From Streptomyces eurythermus (GTDB lineage: Bacteria > Actinomycetota > Actinomycetes > Streptomycetales > Streptomycetaceae): 64,000 nt of DNA. Both the position numbers and the translations under genes were made by a program. Location: assembly GCF_014649115.1 (NCBI RefSeq), contig NZ_BMSK01000004.1, positions 124,001 through 188,000 on the forward strand, written 5' to 3'. Of this stretch, positions 54,935 to 64,000 are shown in pieces. Positions within the stretch are counted from its first letter, which is position 1, and every line of letters begins with the position of its first letter. The notes under the pieces are model-generated. The model was not told where the DNA came from and did not search any database. It saw only the letters and a list, made by a program, of their open reading frames with translations.

Positions 54935-55569
54935 GTCTCACACCCTACTGGCGAGCACCGACACCGCGTCGGGCCTGTGCCGGTGCCTGTGGATAACCCT
55001 CGCACCCGTACGGCGGCCCGCCCGGAGCGACGGTGCGCCGCGGGCGGCCGGGGTGGGCCGTGGGTTGGGAGTGGGCATGGGCCGGGGGACGCGGTGGGCC
55101 GGGCGCGCACGGTGGGGCCGGGGTGCGCGGAGGGGCGGGGGTGCGCGGAGGGGCGGGGGTGCGCGGAGGGGCGGGGGTGCCCGGTGGAGCGCCCTGCTCC
55201 GGGACGGCCGCGGGGAGCCTGGCCCGTCCGACGGCCGGGATCCGGCCATGCCGGGTGCCGGGGACGCGTCGGCCGCTGCCCGCCCGCCGCTCCCCGGTGG
55301 GGCCGGGACGAGGGCCACCACGACCCGTCCCGGTCCGTTCCGCCGTCCGCGCGACGGCGAGGTCCGGCCAGTCGTCCGGAACGACCGAGCCGAGGTGTTG
55401 TCGGGTCCTGGTCAACACGCTTCAATGCGGGGGAATCGGCGCCGCGCACCAGGTGTGCGGGCTCGGCCTGCCCGGCCCCGGGTGTGCGCCGCGCACGCGG
55501 AGGCGGTCCCGCACACCCGCGCAGGCGGTGTGACCGGCCGTAGTGACACTCACAGAAAGGCCCCTCGGC
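54935..55569. other. GC-rich intergenic region upstream of uvrC
   Basis: No convincing gene is found in 635 bases. The left end is the uvrC leader. The middle is extremely GC-rich and includes the tandem 18-base repeat listed separately. The right end holds the leader of the HTH gene at 55570. Open frames exist on both strands, but they encode Pro/Arg/Gly-rich sequence without a ribosome binding site or normal codon use. Confidence 0.55.
55120..55191 (+). repeat. Tandem 18-base GC repeat
   Basis: The unit GGGGTGCGCGGAGGGGCG occurs three times perfectly (55120-55137, 55138-55155, 55156-55173), and a fourth copy with three mismatches follows (55174-55191). A related degenerate copy precedes it. 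The G-rich strand could form G-quadruplexes, and copy number is likely to vary between strains. Confidence 0.85.
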
Positions 55570-56517
55570 ATGCGGCATGCCACAGAGCACGCGGACGTCC
55601 CCGCCGTGGAACTGGCCACGGCCCTGCGGGGCGGCCCCTTCCACGTGGCGCTGCGCGCCGCGATCGCCGCACGCGGACTGCCGCTCCAGCGGGTGCAGCA
55701 CCATCTGTCACGCCACGGGGTCAAGGTGGGCGTCACCAGCCTGAGTTACTGGCAACAGGGCGCGCGCCGCCCGCAGCGACCGGAGTCGCTGCGCGCCGTA
55801 CGGGCACTGGAGGAGATCCTCCGGCTGCCCGACGAGTCGCTGATCCGGCTGCTCGCCGCGTCCGACGGGCAGGCGCCCGCCGACCACCCGGCGGGTCGCT
55901 CCTACCGCTCCCTGGTCGAGGCGTCGGATGTGCTCGACCGGCTCACGGCCGGCCTCGGCTGGTCACTGGACGGCGGATTGCGCACGCTGAGCCACCACGA
56001 ATGCGTCCGGATCGGCGCCCGGCGGGAGCTGGCGAGCCGGGAGGCCCACCACATCGTGCGCGCCCATCGCGACGGCGTCGACCGCTTCGTCGCCGTCCAT
56101 CACGGGGACCCCGGCTGCGACCCCCGCCGCGTCACCGTGCACGCCCTGGAGAACTGCCGCACCGGCCGCCTGCGCTGGGACCGGGACACCGGCGTCCTGG
56201 TGGCCGAGCTGCTCTTCGGCACGCGGCTGCGCTCGGGCGACACCTTTCTCTTCCGGTACGCCGTCGAGGACGGCACGGCCGGGGCGTCCCGTGAGTACGC
56301 GCACCGGTGCGGCTTCCCCGGCGGCCAGTACGCGCTCCAGGTGCGCTTCGACGGGGCGGCGCTGCCGGTGCGCTGCCATCGCTTCGCCCAGCACTCGGTG
56401 GCGGCCCCGCGCACCGGCCGGCAGGAGCTGTCCGTGACCGGTCCCCACCACAGCGCGCATCTGGTCGAGCCACGGCTCCGGCCGGGCATCCTGGGGATCG
56501 CCTGGCACTGGGAGTGA
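55570..56517 (+). CDS. HTH (XRE-like) DNA-binding protein
   Basis: The 315-residue protein has a helix-turn-helix in the first 80 residues (LRAAIAARGLPLQRVQHHLSRHGVKVGVTSLSYWQQGARRPQRPESLRAV, where the LSYWQQGxRRP string resembles the recognition end of XRE HTHs). The rest is a beta-rich domain I do not recognise (HHIVRAHRDGVDRFVAVHHGDPG; NCRTGRLRWDRDTGVLVAEL). The start is set to ATG 55570, with GAAAGG nine bases upstream; a GTG at 55543 would add nine residues. Confidence 0.78.
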   Translation: MRHATEHADVPAVELATALRGGPFHVALRAAIAARGLPLQRVQHHLSRHGVKVGVTSLSYWQQGARRPQRPESLRAVRALEEILRLPDESLIRLLAASDGQAPADHPAGRSYRSLVEASDVLDRLTAGLGWSLDGGLRTLSHHECVRIGARRELASREAHHIVRAHRDGVDRFVAVHHGDPGCDPRRVTVHALENCRTGRLRWDRDTGVLVAELLFGTRLRSGDTFLFRYAVEDGTAGASREYAHRCGFPGGQYALQVRFDGAALPVRCHRFAQHSVAAPRTGRQELSVTGPHHSAHLVEPRLRPGILGIAWHWE

Positions 56518-56577
56518 CCGGCCCCCGCCCGCGCGCCGCCCGGCCGTGGGGGCTGCCCGGTCCCGGCGGCTCCGCGG

Positions 56578-57006
56578 TCAGTCCGCCGGACCGGCGACGA
56601 TCCGGCCGTCGGTGGCCTTCACCGCCAGCTCGGTCAGTGGCTCGGTGGCCGGCGCCGCGACCACCTTGCCGGTGACGGCGTCGAACCGGCTGCCGTGGCA
56701 GGGACAGATCAGCGTCGTCCCCTCCAGCTTGTTGATGGGGCACCCCGCGTGCGTGCAGATCGTGCTGTACGCCTTGAGGCCGCCGTCCTGGTCACGGCTG
56801 ACCACCACGTTGTGATCCCGGTAGAGCTTCGCCCCGCCCTTCGCGACCTCGCTCTCCTTGCCGAGGTCGACGGACTCGAGGGCGGCGGACGAGGACGAGC
56901 CGCTCTCGTCCGGGGAGGAACACGAGGCCAGGGCGAGCCCGGCGACCGGGGCGGCGGCGGCCCCTCGAAGGACGGTACGACGGCTCGCGCGGGAGCGGGC
57001 GGACAT
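56578..57006 (-). CDS. Tat-exported Rieske (2Fe-2S) lipoprotein
   Basis: The 142-residue protein starts with a twin-arginine signal (RASRRTVLRG) followed by a lipobox (LALASCSS). It therefore folds with its cofactor before export and is lipid-anchored. The Rieske ligands are CTHAGC and CPCHGS (C-x-H ... C-x2-H), including the disulfide cysteines of the bc1-type Rieske fold. It is a small soluble-domain Rieske, not QcrA. The electron partner is unknown. GGAG lies five bases before ATG 57006. Confidence 0.9.
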   Translation of the reverse strand: MSARSRASRRTVLRGAAAAPVAGLALASCSSPDESGSSSSAALESVDLGKESEVAKGGAKLYRDHNVVVSRDQDGGLKAYSTICTHAGCPINKLEGTTLICPCHGSRFDAVTGKVVAAPATEPLTELAVKATDGRIVAGPAD

Positions 57007-57106
57007 CTGGACTCCACTGGTCAAGGGGTGTGCGGAGCGCACGATACCGGGACAGAGGGGCCGCTCCTCGGGCGGGGGGCGGCGGGCGTGGTCGCTTCAC
57101 GTGAGC

Positions 57107-57300
57107 GTTTACGCCGGGCCGGGTCATGGGATAGCGTCCCGGCCGGAAGACGACCGAGGGCCGGGTGGTCGGATCGGTGAGGAACGGTTGGCCCGCGCGG
57201 TGAAGGTTCGTCCACCTCGTGTCCTGCGGCCGCCCCGGTGCCGGGCCGAAGCCGCCGGACGCACCGCACCATCCGCGCTGTGGGAGAAGGGAACCGCCTC
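57107..57300 (+). promoter_or_regulatory. Promoter and leader of the PfkB-type kinase
   Basis: TTACGC and TAGCGT (near 57110 and 57133) are 17 bases apart, oriented to the kinase, leaving a leader of about 160 bases. The leader contains no clear regulatory motif that I can identify. Confidence 0.4.
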
Positions 57301-58221
57301 GTGATCGTCGTCGCCGGTGAGGCACTGATCGACCTGGTACCGCAGGGCACGGGCGCCCTCGCGGACCTGAAGCCGGCGCCGGGCGGGGGCCCGTACAACA
57401 CCGCCGTGGCCCTCGGCAGGCTCGGCTCCCCCACCGCCTTCTGCTCGCGGTTGTCCTCCGACGCCTTCGGCGAGGCCCTGCTCGACGGGCTGCGGCGGGC
57501 CGGGGTCGATGTGTCCCTCGTGCGGCGGGGGCCGGAGCCGACGACCCTCGCCGTGGCCACGCTCGACGCCGGCGGCTCGGCCGCCTACTCCTTCTATGTC
57601 GACGGCACCGCCGACCGCCTGTTCACCGCTCCCGCCGCGCTCCCGGCCGGGACGCGCGCGGTCTCCTTCGGTACCTGCTCGCTCGTCCTGGAACCGGGGG
57701 CGAGCGCCTACGAGGAGCTGCTGCGGACCGCTGCCGGGCAGGGCCTGTTCACCGCGCTCGACCCCAATATCCGGGCGGGACTGATCCCGGACGCGGACGC
57801 CTACCGGGAGCGTTTTCTGAGCTGGCTGCCCTCGGTGACGCTGCTGAAGCTGTCCGCGGAGGACGCGGCGTGGCTCGGCGGCACGCCGCGCGCATGGCTG
57901 GCCGCGGGACCGGCGGCCGTGGTGATCACGCGGGGCGGCGACGGTCTGACCGTGTTCACCCGGGACGGCGGGGAGCATTCCGTGCCGGGCGAGAAGGTGG
58001 ATGTCGTGGACACTATCGGGGCCGGCGACACGGTGAACGCGGCCCTGCTGCACGGGCTGGCCGCCCGTGACGCGCTGTCCGCCGAAGCGCTCGCCGCCCT
58101 CGGGGCGGAGGGCTGGACTCGGCTGTTGCGCTTCGCGGCGCGGGCGGCGGCGGTCACCTGCTCGCGGGCGGGGGCCGAGCCGCCGTACGCGGCGGAGCTG
58201 GGTGATCCGGCCGCGCTGTGA
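57301..58221 (+). CDS. PfkB-family carbohydrate kinase
   Basis: The 306-residue ribokinase-fold enzyme has the N-terminal GEALIDLVP and GGGPYNTAVALGRLG (28-42) substrate site, and the anion-hole/catalytic GAGDTVNAALL (D243). It resembles fructokinases. The start is GTG 57301 with GAAGGG upstream. The sugar substrate is not certain from the sequence. Confidence 0.9.
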   Translation: MIVVAGEALIDLVPQGTGALADLKPAPGGGPYNTAVALGRLGSPTAFCSRLSSDAFGEALLDGLRRAGVDVSLVRRGPEPTTLAVATLDAGGSAAYSFYVDGTADRLFTAPAALPAGTRAVSFGTCSLVLEPGASAYEELLRTAAGQGLFTALDPNIRAGLIPDADAYRERFLSWLPSVTLLKLSAEDAAWLGGTPRAWLAAGPAAVVITRGGDGLTVFTRDGGEHSVPGEKVDVVDTIGAGDTVNAALLHGLAARDALSAEALAALGAEGWTRLLRFAARAAAVTCSRAGAEPPYAAELGDPAAL

Positions 58222-58322
58222 GCGGTTGTTGTTCCCTGTGCTGTTGACAAGGTACGACCGGGCCGGTGGTGGTGCGGGGTCCTGACGGGCCGCCGGACCG
58301 GGCCTGCTGGTGGTGGAACGAG

Positions 58323-58355
58323 CGGCGCCCCGCGGGGAGTTCCCGCGGGGCGCCG
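58323..58355. terminator. Terminator downstream of uvrA (bidirectional)
   Basis: A perfect 14-bp GC stem (58323-58336 with 58342-58355) and 5-base loop lie between the convergent kinase and uvrA genes. Confidence 0.85.
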
Positions 58356-58411
58356 ATTTCCTGATGAGAGGTCAGACCGGTCGTACCGGGCCGTCCTCGG
58401 GGACCGTCGTC

Positions 58412-61498
<3,087 letters not shown>

Positions 61499-61697
61499 CT
61501 TTCTTGGGAGAAGTGACAGGGGCGGGGCCCCCGTGCTTCTTCAGACTAGGGGGAGCCACTGACAACGTCGGGCGGATTGCCCGGTTGCATAACAATCCCC
61601 GGCCTTCCAGCATGCCCGATGCCGTCACCGACGATATAGCACGTGCATTCGATTTGCGGGCGGGGTCCGTCACCTTCACCCGAACGAGTGGCCGGGC

Positions 61698-61703
61698 TAG
61701 GGT
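61698..61703 (+). promoter_or_regulatory. -10 box of a leaderless promoter
   Basis: TAGGGT is followed by seven bases and then ATG 61711, with no ribosome binding site. TTCACC 17 bases upstream is a possible -35. It fixes the start of the following gene and removes 69 codons of upstream open frame. Confidence 0.65.
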
Positions 61704-61710
61704 CGGCGCC

Positions 61711-62397
61711 ATGATGGATCACGCTCATGACCTGGCCTGTGTACGTGAGGCGACCGACCGGCTGCTCACCGCGGTCGCCGCACTGGACAACGCCGCGCTC
61801 GCCGGGCCGTCACGGCTTCCGGGCTGGAGCCGCGGGCACGTCCTCGCCCACCTCGCCCGGAACGCGGACGCGCTCGTGAACGTCCTCGAGGGCCGTCCGA
61901 TGTACGCGAGCGCCGAGGCGCGGAACGCCGACATCGAGGAGGGCGCGGCGCGTCCTGTGGAGATCCAGGTCGCCGACGTCCGGGACAGCGCGGCCCGCTT
62001 CCAGGCGGCCGGGGACGTGCCCGCGGACTGGACGCGCACGGTGGAGCTGCGCAACGGGGTCACCGACTCCGCGTCGCGGGTCCCGTTCCGCCGGTGGGTG
62101 GAGGTGGAGCTGCACCACGTGGACCTCGGGATCGGGTACGAGCTGGAGGACCTGTCGGCCGAGTTCGTGGAGCGGGAGACCGGTTTCCTCGCGGAGCGGT
62201 TCTCCGGACTCTCCGACGTCCCGGCGGTCCGTCTCACGGACGGCACGCGCGCGTGGATCACCGGGCGCGGGGCCGACGTGCCCGGGATCACGGTCACCGG
62301 CCGGCCGGCGGACCTGCTGGGCTGGCTCGCCGGGCGCCGCGACGGCGCGGCTCTGGAGGTGGCCGGCGGGGACCTGCCGAAGCTGCCCCCGCTCTAG
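61711..62397 (+). CDS. Maleylpyruvate isomerase-family mycothiol-dependent enzyme
   Basis: The 228-residue DinB-like four-helix protein has the mycothiol-dependent metal site: RLPGWSRGHVLAHLARNADAL (histidine ligand in the helix) and VEVELHHVDLGIGY (second and third ligands). Family members are MSH-dependent isomerases or transferases; the actual substrate is not known. Start chosen from the leaderless promoter; a second ATG directly follows. Upstream of an MBL hydrolase on the same strand. Confidence 0.88.
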   Translation: MMDHAHDLACVREATDRLLTAVAALDNAALAGPSRLPGWSRGHVLAHLARNADALVNVLEGRPMYASAEARNADIEEGAARPVEIQVADVRDSAARFQAAGDVPADWTRTVELRNGVTDSASRVPFRRWVEVELHHVDLGIGYELEDLSAEFVERETGFLAERFSGLSDVPAVRLTDGTRAWITGRGADVPGITVTGRPADLLGWLAGRRDGAALEVAGGDLPKLPPL

Positions 62398-62467
62398 AGA
62401 CCACCCGCGGGGACCACGGCCGTCCCCGGACCCGTCCGAGCGGCCGTGCGCCGGGCCCGTACCGCTA

Positions 62468-62473
62468 TAGGCT
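62468..62473 (+). promoter_or_regulatory. -10 box of a leaderless promoter for the MBL hydrolase
   Basis: TAGGCT is followed by six bases and then ATG 62480. It suggests that the hydrolase has its own start and is not only read from the upstream isomerase gene, 82 bases away. Confidence 0.6.
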
Positions 62474-62479
62474 GCCGAC

Positions 62480-63136
62480 ATGACGTACTCCGGAGAGGTC
62501 AAGGTCGGCGGACCGGCGGATGTGCACGAGCTGAAAGACCTGATGATCACCAAGATCGCGGTCGGCCCGATGGACAACAACGCCTACCTGCTGCGCTGCC
62601 GGGCCACCGACGAGCAGCTCCTGATCGACGCCGCCAACGAGGCGCGGACGCTCCTCGGCACGATCGGTGACGACGGCATCGCGTCCGTCGTCACCACGCA
62701 CCGGCACGGTGATCACTGGCAGGCACTCGCCGAGGTCGTCGCGGCCACGGGCGCGCGTACGTACGCCGGCCGCGAGGACGCCGCCGGCATCCCCGTGCCC
62801 ACGGACGTCCTCGTCGACGACGGCGACGTGATCAGGGTGGGCCGGGTGGAGCTGACCGCGCGCCATCTGGTCGGCCACACGCCCGGCTCGATCGCGCTGG
62901 TCTACGACGACCCGCACGGCCACCCGCACATCTTCACCGGCGACTGCCTCTTCCCCGGCGGTGTCGGCAACACGCACAAGGACCCGAAGGCGTTCGCGAG
63001 CCTGATCCACGACGTGGAGACGAAGATCTTCGACGTGCTGCCGGACGAGACCTGGGTCTACCCGGGACACGGCAACGACACGACGCTGGGCGCGGAGCGG
63101 CCGCATCTGCCGGAGTGGCACGCGCGCGGGTGGTGA
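62480..63136 (+). CDS. MBL-fold metallo-hydrolase (glyoxalase II-like)
   Basis: The 218-residue protein has the metal motif THRHGDH (H74, H76, D78, H79), then GHTPGS, FTGDCLFPGGVG and YPGHGNDTTLG, which complete a two-metal site. This resembles glyoxalase II and related thioester hydrolases. Its neighbour is a mycothiol-dependent enzyme, so a mycothiol-thioester substrate is a reasonable guess but not shown. Confidence 0.9.
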   Translation: MTYSGEVKVGGPADVHELKDLMITKIAVGPMDNNAYLLRCRATDEQLLIDAANEARTLLGTIGDDGIASVVTTHRHGDHWQALAEVVAATGARTYAGREDAAGIPVPTDVLVDDGDVIRVGRVELTARHLVGHTPGSIALVYDDPHGHPHIFTGDCLFPGGVGNTHKDPKAFASLIHDVETKIFDVLPDETWVYPGHGNDTTLGAERPHLPEWHARGW

Positions 63137-63614
63137 GCGGGGAACGGGCCTTCACGGCCGGTCCGCACGGCTCCGTCCCCCGGGTGCCGCCCGCGCCTCT
63201 TACCAAGTTCCCGGTGCCGAAACCAGCGGCGCCCGGCGCGCGTTCGGTCGTCCGCGCGCTCCGCGCGGGCACGTCGCACGCGCGCCGGGCGCGCATCGCA
63301 CACCACACATGCTCCGGGCGCACACCGCCTCGGCACGCGCCCCGTGTGATTCCTTCGCCCGGACGGAGCCCCCGTGCGCACTCGCGGAGAACGGCGCTCC
63401 GCAGTCAACTGGTAGCAGCCCGCGCAGGACACCGGTTCCTGAAGCGGTAGGGCCGCCGGTCTCCAACCCACCGCCCTCGGCCGGCGGCCCAGTACATCGC
63501 CTGCGTGTGTGTCACACACGGCCACGTTCACACAGCCGCAACACCCGTTCCCACTATGCGGACAACTACCGCCGTGACCTGGACAGATGCCGCGTTCGCT
63601 GCCACTCTCCCGCC
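63137..63614. other. Intergenic region before the ABC binding-protein gene
   Basis: No gene is supported in 478 bases. Two structures are seen: GCGGAG/CTCCGC arms near 63384-63401 around a short loop, and the 17-base palindrome listed separately. The stretch from about 63400 to 63470 (AACTGGTAGCAGC... GGTTCCTGAAGCGG) faintly resembles tRNA parts but does not fold as a tRNA. Confidence 0.5.
63504..63520. promoter_or_regulatory. Palindromic operator candidate upstream of the ABC binding-protein gene
   Basis: CGTGTGTGTCACACACG has perfect 8-base arms around one central base and lies 95 bases before the ATG. Such symmetry is typical of dimeric repressor or activator sites. The binding protein is unknown. 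Confidence 0.6.
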
Positions 63615-64000
63615 ATGCATCCTGCCCCTCGCACCCTGCGCCGCGCGGTCGCCGCCGTCACCGTAGCCCTGCTCGCCACCGCTGTCGGCTGTGCGCCGCA
63701 GCCCGAGGAGAAGGCGTCCGCCACCTCGTCCGGGCCGGCCGCGAAGAGCTGCGCCAAGGGCAAGCTCGCCACGAAGACGTCCGGGAAGCTGACGATCGCG
63801 ACGGACGAACCGGCGTACGAGCCCTGGTTCAAGGACGGCAAGCCGGCCAACGGCCAGGGGTTCGAGTCGGCGGTCGCCTATGCCGTGGCGAAGCGGCTCG
63901 GCTATGACAAGAGCGCGGTCGTCTGGCAGAGCGTGCCGTTCAACAAGGCGTTCGCGCCGGGGGTGAAGAGCTTCGACTTCGACATCAACCAGGTTTCGAT
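63615..64000 (+). CDS. ABC transporter solute-binding lipoprotein, N-terminal part (cut at window edge)
   Basis: The first 128 codons are present. A lipoprotein signal peptide ends at TAVGC. The mature sequence GKLTIATDEPAYEPWFKDGKPANGQGFESAVAYAVAKRLGY matches amino-acid-type (family 3) binding proteins, with the FEVDVA-type segment replaced by GFESAVAYAVAK. It binds a polar solute outside the membrane and should precede permease and ATPase genes beyond the window. No clear ribosome binding site is visible. Confidence 0.88.
   Translation, partial: MHPAPRTLRRAVAAVTVALLATAVGCAPQPEEKASATSSGPAAKSCAKGKLATKTSGKLTIATDEPAYEPWFKDGKPANGQGFESAVAYAVAKRLGYDKSAVVWQSVPFNKAFAPGVKSFDFDINQVS

Noticed and set aside
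54938..55533. Open frames in the GC-rich region upstream of uvrC
   Set aside because: They encode Pro/Arg/Gly repeats that come from the tandem DNA repeat, without a ribosome binding site or third-position codon bias.
63384..63470. Possible tRNA gene
   Set aside because: D-arm-like text is present, but no T-arm consensus, acceptor stem or matching anticodon stem could be drawn. It is kept only as an unexplained string.

Overview
The window is a chromosomal segment of a Streptomyces, or a very close actinomycete. The DNA is GC-rich, with third codon positions almost all G or C. It carries whiA, an RbpA-family protein, OpcA, a mycothiol-dependent isomerase family protein and a sufRBDCSU operon. 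The gene order, as I remember it, matches the conserved core of the S. coelicolor chromosome. I see no prophage, insertion sequence, CRISPR array, rRNA or convincing tRNA. All coding assignments rest on reading the translated sequence; no searches were run.

Layout. 1-2145: end of a polyol/sugar ABC importer (two permeases) and a zinc dehydrogenase. 2228-5767: a double TerD-domain protein and a divergent TetR/MFS drug-efflux pair. 5736-11229: a PhoX-type phosphatase with a PHO-box-like direct repeat, an actinobacterial hypothetical, and a secreted nuclease. 11298-12838: a DUF3618-like protein with 11-residue repeats, and a coupled pair made of a 46-residue protein and a cysteine-rich protein. 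13006-14964: dapA and dapD (lysine and peptidoglycan precursor). 15029-15888: an SMR efflux pump with its TetR regulator. 15980-18850: a large HTH/P-loop NTPase/TPR protein, the most accessory-looking gene here.

19205-25753 (minus strand): the Fe-S assembly operon sufR-B-D-Rieske-C-S-U-T. Its SufR-type operator sits on the first codon of sufR. 25937-28524: an AAC(3)-like acetyltransferase and a DrrAB-like ABC exporter. 28646-31943: ctaA, a nucleotidyltransferase, a small conserved protein and ctaB, so heme A synthesis brackets this block. 32389-39083: the pentose-phosphate operon tkt-tal-zwf-opcA-pgl, followed by convergent pgi and an MFS pump. 42263-46313 (minus): gap-pgk-tpiA-secG, then an RbpA-family gene. 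46612-49557: a secreted zinc carboxypeptidase. 49715-54934: uvrC-rapZ-yvcK-whiA with overlapping start and stop codons. 55570-58221: a DNA-binding protein, a Tat-exported Rieske lipoprotein and a PfkB kinase. 58412-64000: uvrA, a mycothiol-dependent isomerase family protein, an MBL-fold hydrolase, and the start of an ABC solute-binding lipoprotein cut by the window edge.

Genes work in clear modules: Fe-S supply (suf), heme A (ctaA/ctaB), NADPH and pentose production (zwf operon), lower glycolysis (gap operon), nucleotide excision repair (uvrC, uvrA), cell-wall and sporulation control (whiA, yvcK, rapZ). A recurrent regulatory feature is a TAnnnT-like -10 box six or seven bases before the start codon, which predicts leaderless mRNAs for at least six genes.
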